Shown piece after piece: positions 33,569 through 42,806 of a DNA stretch of 64,000 bases. The notes beneath the pieces were generated by a model. It saw nothing but the letters and a program-made list of their open reading frames with translations. It was not told the DNA's origin and searched no databases. This DNA is from JACJYC01 sp964558465 (GTDB lineage: Bacteria; Bacteroidota; Bacteroidia; Chitinophagales; Saprospiraceae). How positions within the stretch are numbered: position 1 is the stretch's first letter; each line of letters begins with the position of its first letter. Both the position numbers and the translations under genes were made by a program. The stretch is from assembly GCA_964558465.1 (NCBI GenBank), contig CAZLEF010000013.1:1-64000 (forward strand), written 5' to 3'.

Positions 33569-33653
33569 AAGATGGGCTGACCAGGTTGTATCGGCCGGCT
33601 GGGTCACGAATGGAGGATTTGTTGATTTTAGGGAGACCAATGCCTGGGAAGGT

Positions 33654-33697
33654 AAAAAAAAAGCCCCCTTCCTTGAATTAATCCGGGAAGGGGGCTT
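33654..33697 (-). terminator. intrinsic terminator of dnaK
   Basis: AAGCCCCCTTCC 33661-33672 pairs with GGAAGGGGGCTT 33686-33697. On the minus strand it is followed by a run of seven T. Confidence 0.9.
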
Positions 33698-33716
33698 TCT
33701 ACAAAAGCCTGAAAGG

Positions 33717-35633
33717 TTATTTTTTATCTTTCACTTCTTCATATTCGACGTCTGTTACCTCGTCTGCTCCTTTAGCTGAATGGTCGGAAGCCTGGTGTGC
33801 GCCGTTGGGTTCACCTGTTCCGGCGCCGCCTTGAGTCGCCTGGTACATTTCCTGGCTGGCAGCCTGCCATGCGGCATTAAGGTTGTTCAACGCGGTATCA
33901 ATGCGGCCAAGGTCCTGCACTTTGTGCGCTTCCCTCAGCTCGGTGAGGGCTGATTCGATCGCATCTTTTTTGTGGCCGGGAATCTTGTCGCCGTATTCCT
34001 GCAATTGTTTTTCCGTCTGGAAAATCATCGAGTCGGCAGTATTGATCTTTTCAGCCATTTCCTTCGCCTTGCGGTCTGCTTCGGCATTGATTTTGGCTTC
34101 GGCCTTCATTTTTTCGATTTCTTCTTTGGACAAGCCGGTGGAGGCTTCGATCCGGATCTTCTGCTCTTTACCGGTACCTTTGTCCTTTGCCGTAACATTG
34201 AGGATGCCATTGGCGTCGATATCGAAGATCACTTCGATCTGCGGTTCGCCGCGTCTGGCCGGAGGGATCCCGTCGAGGATAAACCGGCCGACGGTGCGGT
34301 TATCCCGGGCCATCTGGCGTTCGCCCTGCAGAATGTGGATTTCAACCGAGGGCTGGTTATCCGCTGCAGTGGAATAGGTTTTCGATTTTTTGGTCGGGAT
34401 GGTTGAGTTGGAATCGATGACCACGTCGTAGATACCGCCCATGGTTTCGATACCCAGCGAAAGCGGCGTAACGTCCAAAAGCAGGACATCCTGAACATCT
34501 CCGCTGAGGACCCCGCCCTGGATGGCTGCGCCTACTGCGACCACCTCATCCGGGTTGACGCCCTTGTTGGGTTTTTTGCCAAAAAACTCTTCAACGGCCT
34601 GCTGGATGCGAGGGATACGGGTTGAACCGCCGACCAGAATGATTTCGTCGATATCCGCTGCAGTGAGACCGGCATCTTTGAGCGCCAGCCTGCAGGGTTC
34701 GAGGGTGCGTTTCACCAGTCCGTCGGCCAGTTGTTCAAACTTTGCCCTTGACAGTTTCATGACCAGGTGCTTAGGTACGCCGTCTGCGGCGGTGATATAC
34801 GGCAGGTTGATTTCGGTTTCCGTAGAAGAAGAAAGCTCGACTTTAGCCTTTTCAGCTGCATCTTTCAACCGTTGGAGCGCCATGGGGTCTTTCCGAAGGT
34901 CGATCCTTTCCTGTTCTTTAAAGGAGTCGGCCAGCCAGTCGATGATAACATGGTCGAAGTCGTCGCCGCCGAGGTGGGTATCGCCGTTGGTTGACTTCAC
35001 TTCGAAGACGCCGTCGCCCAATTCCAGGACGGAAATATCGAACGTGCCGCCGCCCAGGTCGTAAACTGCGATGGTGAGGTCTTTGTTTCTTTTATCCAGG
35101 CCGTAGGCAAGTGCGGCTGCCGTAGGCTCATTGATGATCCTTTTAATATTCAGACCGGCAATTTCTCCGGCTTCTTTAGTGGCCTGGCGCTGGGAGTCGT
35201 TGAAATAAGCAGGAACCGTTACTACGGCTTCGGTGACTTCTTGTCCGAGGAAGTCTTCGGCTACTTTTTTCATTTTCTGCAGGATCATTGCAGAGATTTC
35301 CTGGGGCGAATAGGAGCGATTTTCGATTTCAACTTTTACCGTGTTGTTATCGCCGCTCACCACTTTATAGGACATTCTGGTGGTTTCTTTGCCAACTTCG
35401 CTAAAGCGCTGGCCCATAAACCTTTTGATAGAGGATACGGTTCTGGTGGGATTGGTGATGGCCTGACGTTTGGCGGGGTCGCCGATTTTGCGTTCGCCAT
35501 TGTCCATAAAAGCTACAACCGATGGGGTCGTTCTTCTGCCTTCCTCGTTTGCGATCACGACAGGTTCGCTTCCTTCCATAACAGCCACGCAAGAGTTTGT
35601 AGTTCCTAGGTCGATTCCGATAATTTTACCCAT
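33717..35633 (-). CDS. dnaK: Hsp70 chaperone DnaK
   Basis: 638-residue ATP-dependent chaperone. The nucleotide-binding domain starts GIIGIDLGTTNSCVAV-like (IIGIDLGTTNSCVAVMEG) and includes RQATKEAGEIAGL, NEPTAAALAYGLDK and the VGGSTRIPRIQ signature. The linker (DVLLLDVTPLSLGIE), substrate-binding beta domain and helical lid follow, with a C-terminal EVTDVEYEEVKDKK tail for co-chaperone docking. The start is the ATG at 35633 at the conserved MGKIIGIDLG; 12 further in-frame residues upstream are not conserved. No dnaJ, grpE or hrcA is adjacent and no full CIRCE element was found; only a single GCACTC half-like word lies upstream. Confidence 0.97.
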   Translation of the reverse strand: MGKIIGIDLGTTNSCVAVMEGSEPVVIANEEGRRTTPSVVAFMDNGERKIGDPAKRQAITNPTRTVSSIKRFMGQRFSEVGKETTRMSYKVVSGDNNTVKVEIENRSYSPQEISAMILQKMKKVAEDFLGQEVTEAVVTVPAYFNDSQRQATKEAGEIAGLNIKRIINEPTAAALAYGLDKRNKDLTIAVYDLGGGTFDISVLELGDGVFEVKSTNGDTHLGGDDFDHVIIDWLADSFKEQERIDLRKDPMALQRLKDAAEKAKVELSSSTETEINLPYITAADGVPKHLVMKLSRAKFEQLADGLVKRTLEPCRLALKDAGLTAADIDEIILVGGSTRIPRIQQAVEEFFGKKPNKGVNPDEVVAVGAAIQGGVLSGDVQDVLLLDVTPLSLGIETMGGIYDVVIDSNSTIPTKKSKTYSTAADNQPSVEIHILQGERQMARDNRTVGRFILDGIPPARRGEPQIEVIFDIDANGILNVTAKDKGTGKEQKIRIEASTGLSKEEIEKMKAEAKINAEADRKAKEMAEKINTADSMIFQTEKQLQEYGDKIPGHKKDAIESALTELREAHKVQDLGRIDTALNNLNAAWQAASQEMYQATQGGAGTGEPNGAHQASDHSAKGADEVTDVEYEEVKDKK

Positions 35634-35811
35634 TTTATAATGTTTTGTTGAGTGCAAAATGAAGTTCATGGATTAACTATCAAGCTACATGCCAAGCGGT
35701 TTCCGAAGGCAAAAGGGTGACAAATTGGACCAGGGGAAGGCAGATAGCCGCCATTTTGATCATATGGCAGCAAACAGGCTGACAAAATGTGACAAATTGT
35801 CAGCGGTCGGA

Positions 35812-38457
35812 TCAGCTTTCTCCAGCCCGCCTGAAGCCAATGGCAGCCTTGGAGAAAAGGAAATCGCTTTTATCCATTTTGAGGTGCGATACATCCTCGG
35901 TTGTGAGAATATTGCCGGGCTGATTGTTCCTTTCTTTAGACGAGAGCCCTGCAAGCCGCAGGTTATGGGCCTTGATGATTTCCTGAACGATGCTCCGGAC
36001 GGTTCGGGCGTTGCCAAAATATTTATCCCGGTATTGATGGATGAAGTCAAGATAATTTCTCAGGTGCTCTTCGGCCTCGGGGCTTGGGATCAAACCTTCG
36101 CGGGACAGCATAAGCTGTGCAATCCGGTTGAGTTCCTGCGGAGAATAATCATCAAATTTCAGTATTTTGTCAAAGCGGGAACTCAAACCGGGGTTGGCTT
36201 TCAGGAACGCTTCCATATTGTCGGGATAACCGGCAACAAAAAGGAAGAACTGCCCCCTGAAATCTTCCATTCGCTTGAGCAGGGTTTGGATGGCTTCGTC
36301 GCCAAAATCACCGTGGGCTCCAAATCCGCGTTGTGTCAGGGCATAAGCCTCGTCGATAAAGAGAACGCCGCCCATTGCTTCGTCAATCCTTTCAGCTGTT
36401 TTAATGGCGGTTTGCCCGACATACCCTGCTACCAGCCCTTGCCGGTCGGTTTCAATCATATGTCCTCTTTCAAGTATGCCGAGCGCTTTGTAGATTTTGG
36501 TCAGGATACGGGCGACGGTTGTTTTGCCGGTTCCTGGATTTCCAATAAAGACGGTGTGCAGATAAAAGGCGTTGAGTACATCTTTTTTACTTTCCCGGTA
36601 GTATTTAACCAGGCGGACCATTTCATTGATCTGAGCTTTGATCCGGTCCATTCCGATCAGATTGCTCAGTTCGACAAGGGCCTCCTGGAGGAGGGCGTCG
36701 TCGACGGGAATATCGGGTAATTCTTTTTTACGGCCGATATCGAGCCGCGAAACGTCTGCCAGTTCAATTTGAGAGAGGATTTCCTTGGGCAGTTGGCGAT
36801 ACTGACTTTGCGACATGATCCGAAGCCCCAGGTTGATTTTGGCTTGTTCGATCAGGTCAAAAACAAACCTTGCGTTGCCAAAGGTCCGGTCCCGGCGCCT
36901 GTAGGCGTTGACAATGATCTCATCAATGCGTTTTTTTGCGTCGGCTGAAAGCTGAACGCCCTTCTGGTGGGCAGCAAATTCGGCGATCTGGGAAAGCTCC
37001 TGCGGGAGATAATCGGTAAATTCGAAATAGAGTTTAAACCGGGATTTTAAACCCGGGTTGGAGTCCAGGAACTGGCGCATCTCCTTCGGATAACCCGCCA
37101 CAATTACGGCCAGATCGCCCGGGCCGTTGGAAAGTTCTTTGACCAGGATCTCGATTACTTCCCGGCCAAAATCCTTTGTATCGTCCACAGAACGCGCCAG
37201 TGAATAGGCTTCGTCAATAAACAGGACGCCGCCGCGGGCCTTTTCGATAGCTTCCTTCACTTTCGGAGCGGTTTGACCGATATATTCTCCAACCAGATCG
37301 ACCCGGTCAACCTCGTGAACATGCCCCTTGCTCAAAAGCCCCATTTTTTTATAGAGCATGCCCATCATGCCGGCCACTGTGGTTTTGCCGGTTCCCGGGT
37401 TGCCAATGAATACCGAGTGGACGTTGATCTCTTCCTTTTCGTCGAACCCCTTTTCTTTTCTGAACTGAAGAAACTGGATGTATTTGGCGTGATCCTGCAC
37501 CCGCTCCTTGATCTCTTTGAGGCCGATGAGGGAATTCAACCGGGTCATTACGTCTTCAAAAGTCTGGCGGTCCTCATCGGTGTGGGTGAGAATGACCGGG
37601 GTGTGCTGGTCGGGCAAAAGGACGCCGGAAATGCCTTCTTCAAATTCCTCGCCTACTTCAAAGGGGACAACAGCCAGTAATTTGTCCAGAAAAACGATTT
37701 CAGCAGTATACCGGTCTTTGCGCCAGGAACCCTTGACGTTGGAGCCCCATCCGGCGCTCAGTTTCAGGATATCATCCTTTTTCTCAATTCGCTGCAGGCG
37801 GATCACCTGCCCTTTCAGATCCTTGGCGTCATTAAAAAATTTAATAAACAGTTCGCATTGCCAGGATTTGTCGGGGTGGAGGTTCCTCAGCATGATCTCC
37901 ACATATATATAGCGGCTTTCCTCGGAACTGAATTTTTTATAAAAAACCCTTTCATCCTCAATGATATCGTCATAAGGGCCCTCGTATAGCCTCAGCGACT
38001 CCACTTCCAGGTAGGGGTTATCTTCCCCGCTCAGGTCGTCGCCGGCTTCTTCCACGTAGAAGTATTTGGAAGCCAGTTTTTCGCCTTCACTCCAGGCTTC
38101 CCAGAAGTAGGTGCCTTTTTTCCAGAAAACGCCATCGGATTTATTGCCCCAACCTTCGCGGATAAAAAACACGGCGTCGTATTTGCTGACTTTCCTTTTA
38201 ACCGGGATTCTGGCGATCTCTTTTTTCCCTTTTTTCAGGGAATAGCAGCGCAATTCCACCTCGATATCCCAGTCCTCGACATCAAAGTGTTTGTTATAAA
38301 GGGAAAGTTCGGCGTAGATGAAGGAAGTGCAAAACCGGTCAAAAACCTGCCGGTACTTTTTTTTGTTGTCCGCAAGCCATTCGGTCGAGGAATAAACCTT
38401 TAATTCCTTGATCTTATATCTTTTAGATTCTGAAAAAGAGGATTCCGCTTCCATCAT
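35812..38457 (-). CDS. double CbbX/SpoVK-type AAA+ ATPase with tandem N-terminal beta domains
   Basis: 881-residue cytoplasmic protein. Residues 1-280 contain two related beta-rich domains (about 18-140 and 152-272), each with a GWG motif (102-104 and 236-238) followed by a W-K/R-x-x-Y strand; this part is not recognised. Two CbbX-like AAA+ modules follow: Walker A GNPGTGKT at 352-359 and 639-646, Walker B GVLFIDEAY in both, a substrate-loop YIGQTAPKV / YVGQTAIKT, and arginine-finger NPGLKSRF / NPGLSSRF. Both ATPase sites look intact. CbbX proteins remodel enzymes such as Rubisco; tandem forms are found in other contexts with unknown targets. Single gene; no partner is evident next to it. Confidence 0.85.
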   Translation of the reverse strand: MMEAESSFSESKRYKIKELKVYSSTEWLADNKKKYRQVFDRFCTSFIYAELSLYNKHFDVEDWDIEVELRCYSLKKGKKEIARIPVKRKVSKYDAVFFIREGWGNKSDGVFWKKGTYFWEAWSEGEKLASKYFYVEEAGDDLSGEDNPYLEVESLRLYEGPYDDIIEDERVFYKKFSSEESRYIYVEIMLRNLHPDKSWQCELFIKFFNDAKDLKGQVIRLQRIEKKDDILKLSAGWGSNVKGSWRKDRYTAEIVFLDKLLAVVPFEVGEEFEEGISGVLLPDQHTPVILTHTDEDRQTFEDVMTRLNSLIGLKEIKERVQDHAKYIQFLQFRKEKGFDEKEEINVHSVFIGNPGTGKTTVAGMMGMLYKKMGLLSKGHVHEVDRVDLVGEYIGQTAPKVKEAIEKARGGVLFIDEAYSLARSVDDTKDFGREVIEILVKELSNGPGDLAVIVAGYPKEMRQFLDSNPGLKSRFKLYFEFTDYLPQELSQIAEFAAHQKGVQLSADAKKRIDEIIVNAYRRRDRTFGNARFVFDLIEQAKINLGLRIMSQSQYRQLPKEILSQIELADVSRLDIGRKKELPDIPVDDALLQEALVELSNLIGMDRIKAQINEMVRLVKYYRESKKDVLNAFYLHTVFIGNPGTGKTTVARILTKIYKALGILERGHMIETDRQGLVAGYVGQTAIKTAERIDEAMGGVLFIDEAYALTQRGFGAHGDFGDEAIQTLLKRMEDFRGQFFLFVAGYPDNMEAFLKANPGLSSRFDKILKFDDYSPQELNRIAQLMLSREGLIPSPEAEEHLRNYLDFIHQYRDKYFGNARTVRSIVQEIIKAHNLRLAGLSSKERNNQPGNILTTEDVSHLKMDKSDFLFSKAAIGFRRAGES

Positions 38458-38587
38458 GGATGATTCAATATTGGAACTAAGGTAAAGTTTTTTTCAAATT
38501 GATGCGGGCAGGGGTTGAAAAAAAATGAAAATAAATCACGGTTGCCTGCACATTGATTAAACGATGAAGCCAAAGTATTGTTTCGCG

Positions 38588-38624
38588 AAAAACAAAGAGC
38601 CTGTAAACCAGTGCGTTTACAGGC
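38588..38624 (-). terminator. terminator of the VOC protein gene
   Basis: GCCTGTAAAC 38599-38608 pairs with GTTTACAGGC 38615-38624. On the minus strand a T-rich stretch follows. It ends the gene 39092-38700. The rest of the 242-bp gap 38458-38699 shows only a TACCTTAG box (near -7 consensus) ahead of the AAA+ gene. Confidence 0.7.
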
Positions 38625-38699
38625 CCCGGGCCGGAAAAGAAACCTGCAATGCAGGCAGAAAACAGGCAGTCCGGCGGTTCAATCGGGTGATTTCGGATG

Positions 38700-39092
38700 T
38701 TATTTCACGGAGTGGAGGGCAATACGGTTGCCTTCAGTGTCCAGAAAAAGGGACATATATCCAATATCTTCGGCGATCAGGGTTTTAGGCATCAGCACTT
38801 TTCCGCCGGCGGGCTCTATTCTGGCCAATTCCACATTCAAATCTCCTGCAGGGGATGAAAAATAAACCAGGGTTCCTTCCGCGGAAGGTTTGTAAAACTC
38901 AGGGTGATACACCAATGAGCCGGCAGCCCCTGTACCCTGCGAATGGAAGGGAAACCACGCCATTACCAGCGGGCCCATAATGTTTTTGGATAACTCGAAC
39001 TGGAAAACGTTTTGATAAAAACGCATGGCCCGGTCCATATCGGAAACGGGCACCTCGAACCAGCCTACTACATTTTGTGTGTTTTGCTCCAT
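38700..39092 (-). CDS. VOC superfamily (glyoxalase/bleomycin-resistance fold) protein
   Basis: 130-residue cytoplasmic protein with the paired beta-alpha-beta-beta-beta units of the vicinal oxygen chelate fold: VVGWFEVPVSDMDRAMRFYQNVF opens unit 1 and LVYFSSPAGDLNVELARIEPAGGKVL opens unit 2, ending MSLFLDTEGNRIALHS. Members are metal-dependent enzymes or binding proteins; a metal site is possible with E at the LNVEL strand and the end ALHS His, but no specific reaction can be named. The -7 box TATTTTTG lies 18 nt before the ATG. It is divergent from dnaE. Confidence 0.85.
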   Translation of the reverse strand: MEQNTQNVVGWFEVPVSDMDRAMRFYQNVFQFELSKNIMGPLVMAWFPFHSQGTGAAGSLVYHPEFYKPSAEGTLVYFSSPAGDLNVELARIEPAGGKVLMPKTLIAEDIGYMSLFLDTEGNRIALHSVK

Positions 39093-39109
39093 GTGTCTTG
39101 AATTTTAAA

Positions 39110-39117
39110 CAAAAATA
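39110..39117 (-). promoter_or_regulatory. -7 box TATTTTTG of the VOC gene
   Basis: TAnnTTTG on the minus strand, 17 nt before ATG 39092. The sequence around it is very AT-rich, so a chance match is possible. Confidence 0.45.
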
Positions 39118-39266
39118 AAACAAATTCAGAAAGAAACAAAAAAAAGATAAAAAATTTTAAATAAAAAATAATGTTTTATAAATTTGTGGAAAACTTTTGC
39201 CGCGAAATTAAACGGCCTTCCCGGCGAATGGCTTACTTTAGGCCTGATTTTTAAGATTTACCAGTC

Positions 39267-42200
39267 ATGCCCGAATTCGTTCATTTACATTGTCATACCC
39301 AATATTCACTGCTCGACGGCGCCGCCGATATCGGGGCAATGATGAATAAAGCCAAGGCTGACGGGCAGAAAGGCGTAGCCCTGACCGACCACGGCAATAT
39401 GTTTGGCGCCTTCAAATTTACCTATGAAGCGCAGAAAAGGGATTTGAAGCCGATTGTGGGATGTGAGTTTTACTTGGTGCCGGACCGGCATAAAAAATCA
39501 TTTTCCAGGGCCAACGGAGAGCAGGATGACCGGTACCACCAGTTGTTACTGGCCAAAAACCAAAAGGGTTACGAAAACCTCTCCAAATTATGTTCGCTGG
39601 GTTACCTGGATGGGCTTTACGGTAAATTCCCACGGATCGACAAAGAACTCATTCAGCAGCACCATGAGGGATTGATTGCCACCAGTTGCTGCATCGGCGC
39701 AGAGATCCCGCAAGCCATTTTACATGGCCGTCTGGAAGAAGCCGAACGGCATCTCAGGTGGTGGCTGGATATTTTCGGCGAAGATTATTATATCGAGTTG
39801 CAAAGGCACAGAGGGCTTGAAAACATAGATGGCCTCGGCGTAAGTCAGGAAGATGTAAACCAGAAGCTGCTGGAATTTGCCGCCAGATACAACATCAAGG
39901 TAATTGCCACCAACGATTCCCACTATGTCGATGAGGATGATTCGGCGCCCCATGACATATTGCTCTGCATCAATACCAACAGCCTGCTTCAGGACGAGAA
40001 GCGCTTTAAATTTCCCAGCAGCGATTTCTATTTCAAAACCCAGGCCGAGATGGGGCGGCTTTTTAAAGATATTCCGCAAGCGCTGGACAACACCCTGGAT
40101 ATCTTCGACAAAGTGGAAACCCTCAAATTGGCAAGGGATATCCTTTTGCCCGCCTTTCCGGTGCCCGGGGGCTTCAAATCCCAGGACGATTACCTGAGGC
40201 ATCTGACCTTTGAAGGCGCAAAGCGGCGGTACAAATCCATTTCTCCGGAAATAGAAGAGCGGCTGAATTTTGAACTGGAAGTTATCCGGCAATCCGGCTA
40301 TCCGGGCTATTTTCTGATTGTCCAGGATTTTACAAATACGGCCCGGAAAATGGGGGTTTCGGTTGGCCCGGGCCGGGGTAGCGCGGCCGGTTCAGCGGTC
40401 GCCTATTGTACCGGGATCACCAATGTCGACCCTATCAAGTACGATCTGCTCTTTGAAAGATTCCTCAACCCGGAACGGGTTTCCATGCCGGATATAGATA
40501 TTGATTTCGATGACGAAGGGCGGGACAAGGTAATCAATTACGTCATAGATAAATACGGCAGAAACCAGGTAGCCCAAATCGTTACCTACGGTACCATGGC
40601 TGCCAAACTCAGCCTCCGGGATGTCGGCCGGGTCATGAATGTGCCGTTGCCGGAAGTGGACAAAGTGACCAAAACATTCCCGAACCACCTGAAAGCTACC
40701 CTGGCCAAAGTATTGGCCAATCCGGATATTGACCCCAAGCTGAAGGAAGAGCTGAACTCGGAGGAGTTGGAAAAAGCTTACCGGTTCAGGGGGCTTTCCG
40801 GCGGTGAGGATGAAATCGGGCAAATGATCCAGACTGCAAGAAAACTGGAGGGGTCGGTCAGGAATACAGGCATTCACGCCTGCGGGGTGGTGATCACCCC
40901 CGATGAGATCACAAAATATGTTCCGGTAAAGCTGGACAAAGAATCGGATATGCTGGTCACCCAGTTCGACAACAGTGTTGCCGAGGCTGCCGGCTTGCTG
41001 AAGATGGATTTTTTGGGTCTCAAGACCCTTACGATCATCAAAGATGCAGTACGGATGACCAAAGAGAACCATGGCATCGAACTGGATGTGGACGAGGCGC
41101 CGCTGGACGACGAAAAAACCTATCAGCTTTTTCAACGTGGAGATACAGTGGGCATTTTCCAGTATGAAAGCTCTGGTATGCAGAAATACATGAAGGAACT
41201 GGCGCCTACTACCTTTGAGGACCTGATCGCCATGAATGCATTGTACCGGCCTGGCCCCCTTGAATACATCCCGAATTTTATCGCCCGAAAACACGGAAGA
41301 GAGGCGATAACTTATGATTTGCCCGACATGGAAGAATACCTGAAGGACACTTACGGGATCAGTGTTTACCAGGAGCAGGTGATGCTGCTGAGTCAGAAGC
41401 TGGCCGGATTTACCAAGGGCCAGGCCGACAAACTAAGGAAAGCCATGGGCAAAAAGCTGAAGGCTGAACTGGATGCTCTGTTCCCTAAATTTCTGGCAGG
41501 CGGCGAAGAGCGGGGGCACCCCAAAAAAATATTGGAGAAAATCTGGAAGGATTGGGAAGCCTTTGCTTCCTATGCCTTTAACAAATCCCATTCGACCTGC
41601 TACGCGTTTGTGGCGTTTCAGACGGCGTATTTGAAGGCGCATTATCCGGCCGAATTCATGGCGTCGGTTCTGACCCACAACAAAAATGATATTTCCAAAA
41701 TCACTTTTTTCCTCCAGGAATGCAAACGGATCGGCATACCGGTGCTCGGGCCGGATGTGAACGAAAGCGCGTCGGATTTTTCAGTGAACCGCCAGGGACA
41801 GATCCGGTTCGGTCTTTCAGCCCTGAAAGGGGTAGGAGAGGGGCCGGTTGACGAAATTCTGAGGGAGCGTTCCAAAGCCGGACCATTTGAAAATGTTTTT
41901 GATTTTGTGCGGCGCCTGACGGGGAATGCTATCAATAAAAAAGTGATGGAAAGCCTGGCTTTAGGGGGCGCCTTTGATTGTTTTGGTGATATTCAAAGGG
42001 CTCAATATTTTGCGGGTTCCGACAAGTACGATAGTTTCATTGAACATTTATTGCGTTACGGCGCTGCCTACCTTTCCCAAAAGGTGGAAGCGTCGACGTC
42101 GCTTTTTGGCGAAACGACCGAAACCATGTTGTCCACCCCGGTTCCGCCCAATTGCCCGCCCTGGCCTTTGCTGGTGAAACTTAACCGGGAGCGGGAAGTG

Positions 42201-42800
42201 ACGGGGATCTTTATCAGCGGTCACCCGCTGGATGATTACCGCGTTGAGATTGAACATTTTATTTCCTGCCCGCTGGAGGAAGTGAACAACCAGATGCACC
42301 GGCCGCAACTTCAACTGGCGGGTATGGTGAACATGGCCCGGCATATGGTGAGCAAAAACGGCAATGGCTGGGGAATATTTGAGATCAATGATTATAACGG
42401 TTCTATGGAATTTAAACTTTTCGGGGAAGATTACCAGAAGTTTAAACATCTGCTGGAGGAAGGCAAGGCGCTGTTCCTGAAAGGCGGTTTTCAAAAGGGC
42501 TGGCGAGGAGATGAAATGGAATTCAAAGTGAAAGAGATCAAATTGCTGGAAGGAGTGGCAGAGAGCCTTACGGAATCTGTAACCCTTCGGCTGCCCCTGG
42601 AAAAGGTCACTCTGGAAATGATCAACCGGATTGATGAACTTTGCCTCCAATACCAGGGTAAACACCGGCTTAAACTGGAATTGATCGACGCCTCGAACCG
42701 CCTGAAATTAAAATTGATGGCCAAAGACCGGAAGGTGAATGCCGACAATCATTTTGTTGCTGAACTGGTAAAACTTGGCGTTGATTACAGTTTGAACTGA
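39267..42800 (+). CDS. dnaE: DNA polymerase III alpha subunit
   Basis: 1177-residue replicative polymerase. The PHP domain is at the N-terminus with intact metal-binding histidines (HLHCHTQYSLLDGA, DHGNMFG). The palm (GPGRGSAAGSAVAYC, and the catalytic aspartates in MPDIDIDFDDEGRD), the fingers and the tandem HhH region follow (KFLAGGEERGHP, FNKSHSTCYAFVAFQTAY), and the C-terminal OB-fold (LQLAGMVNMARHMVSK) is complete. The length is close to E. coli DnaE (1160). No separate epsilon gene is nearby. A near-consensus -7 box (TACTTTAG) lies about 30 nt before the ATG. It converges on the LACTB-like gene with a 6-bp gap. Confidence 0.97.
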   Translation: MPEFVHLHCHTQYSLLDGAADIGAMMNKAKADGQKGVALTDHGNMFGAFKFTYEAQKRDLKPIVGCEFYLVPDRHKKSFSRANGEQDDRYHQLLLAKNQKGYENLSKLCSLGYLDGLYGKFPRIDKELIQQHHEGLIATSCCIGAEIPQAILHGRLEEAERHLRWWLDIFGEDYYIELQRHRGLENIDGLGVSQEDVNQKLLEFAARYNIKVIATNDSHYVDEDDSAPHDILLCINTNSLLQDEKRFKFPSSDFYFKTQAEMGRLFKDIPQALDNTLDIFDKVETLKLARDILLPAFPVPGGFKSQDDYLRHLTFEGAKRRYKSISPEIEERLNFELEVIRQSGYPGYFLIVQDFTNTARKMGVSVGPGRGSAAGSAVAYCTGITNVDPIKYDLLFERFLNPERVSMPDIDIDFDDEGRDKVINYVIDKYGRNQVAQIVTYGTMAAKLSLRDVGRVMNVPLPEVDKVTKTFPNHLKATLAKVLANPDIDPKLKEELNSEELEKAYRFRGLSGGEDEIGQMIQTARKLEGSVRNTGIHACGVVITPDEITKYVPVKLDKESDMLVTQFDNSVAEAAGLLKMDFLGLKTLTIIKDAVRMTKENHGIELDVDEAPLDDEKTYQLFQRGDTVGIFQYESSGMQKYMKELAPTTFEDLIAMNALYRPGPLEYIPNFIARKHGREAITYDLPDMEEYLKDTYGISVYQEQVMLLSQKLAGFTKGQADKLRKAMGKKLKAELDALFPKFLAGGEERGHPKKILEKIWKDWEAFASYAFNKSHSTCYAFVAFQTAYLKAHYPAEFMASVLTHNKNDISKITFFLQECKRIGIPVLGPDVNESASDFSVNRQGQIRFGLSALKGVGEGPVDEILRERSKAGPFENVFDFVRRLTGNAINKKVMESLALGGAFDCFGDIQRAQYFAGSDKYDSFIEHLLRYGAAYLSQKVEASTSLFGETTETMLSTPVPPNCPPWPLLVKLNREREVTGIFISGHPLDDYRVEIEHFISCPLEEVNNQMHRPQLQLAGMVNMARHMVSKNGNGWGIFEINDYNGSMEFKLFGEDYQKFKHLLEEGKALFLKGGFQKGWRGDEMEFKVKEIKLLEGVAESLTESVTLRLPLEKVTLEMINRIDELCLQYQGKHRLKLELIDASNRLKLKLMAKDRKVNADNHFVAELVKLGVDYSLN

Positions 42801-42806
42801 CCCGGA

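Noticed and set aside
35634..35700. CIRCE heat-shock operator upstream of dnaK
   Set aside because: Only a half-like GCACTC word is present; no inverted second half.
35689..36720. 343-residue plus-strand open frame opposite the double AAA+ gene
   Set aside because: Lies wholly over conserved Walker motifs of the minus-strand gene; no independent motif.
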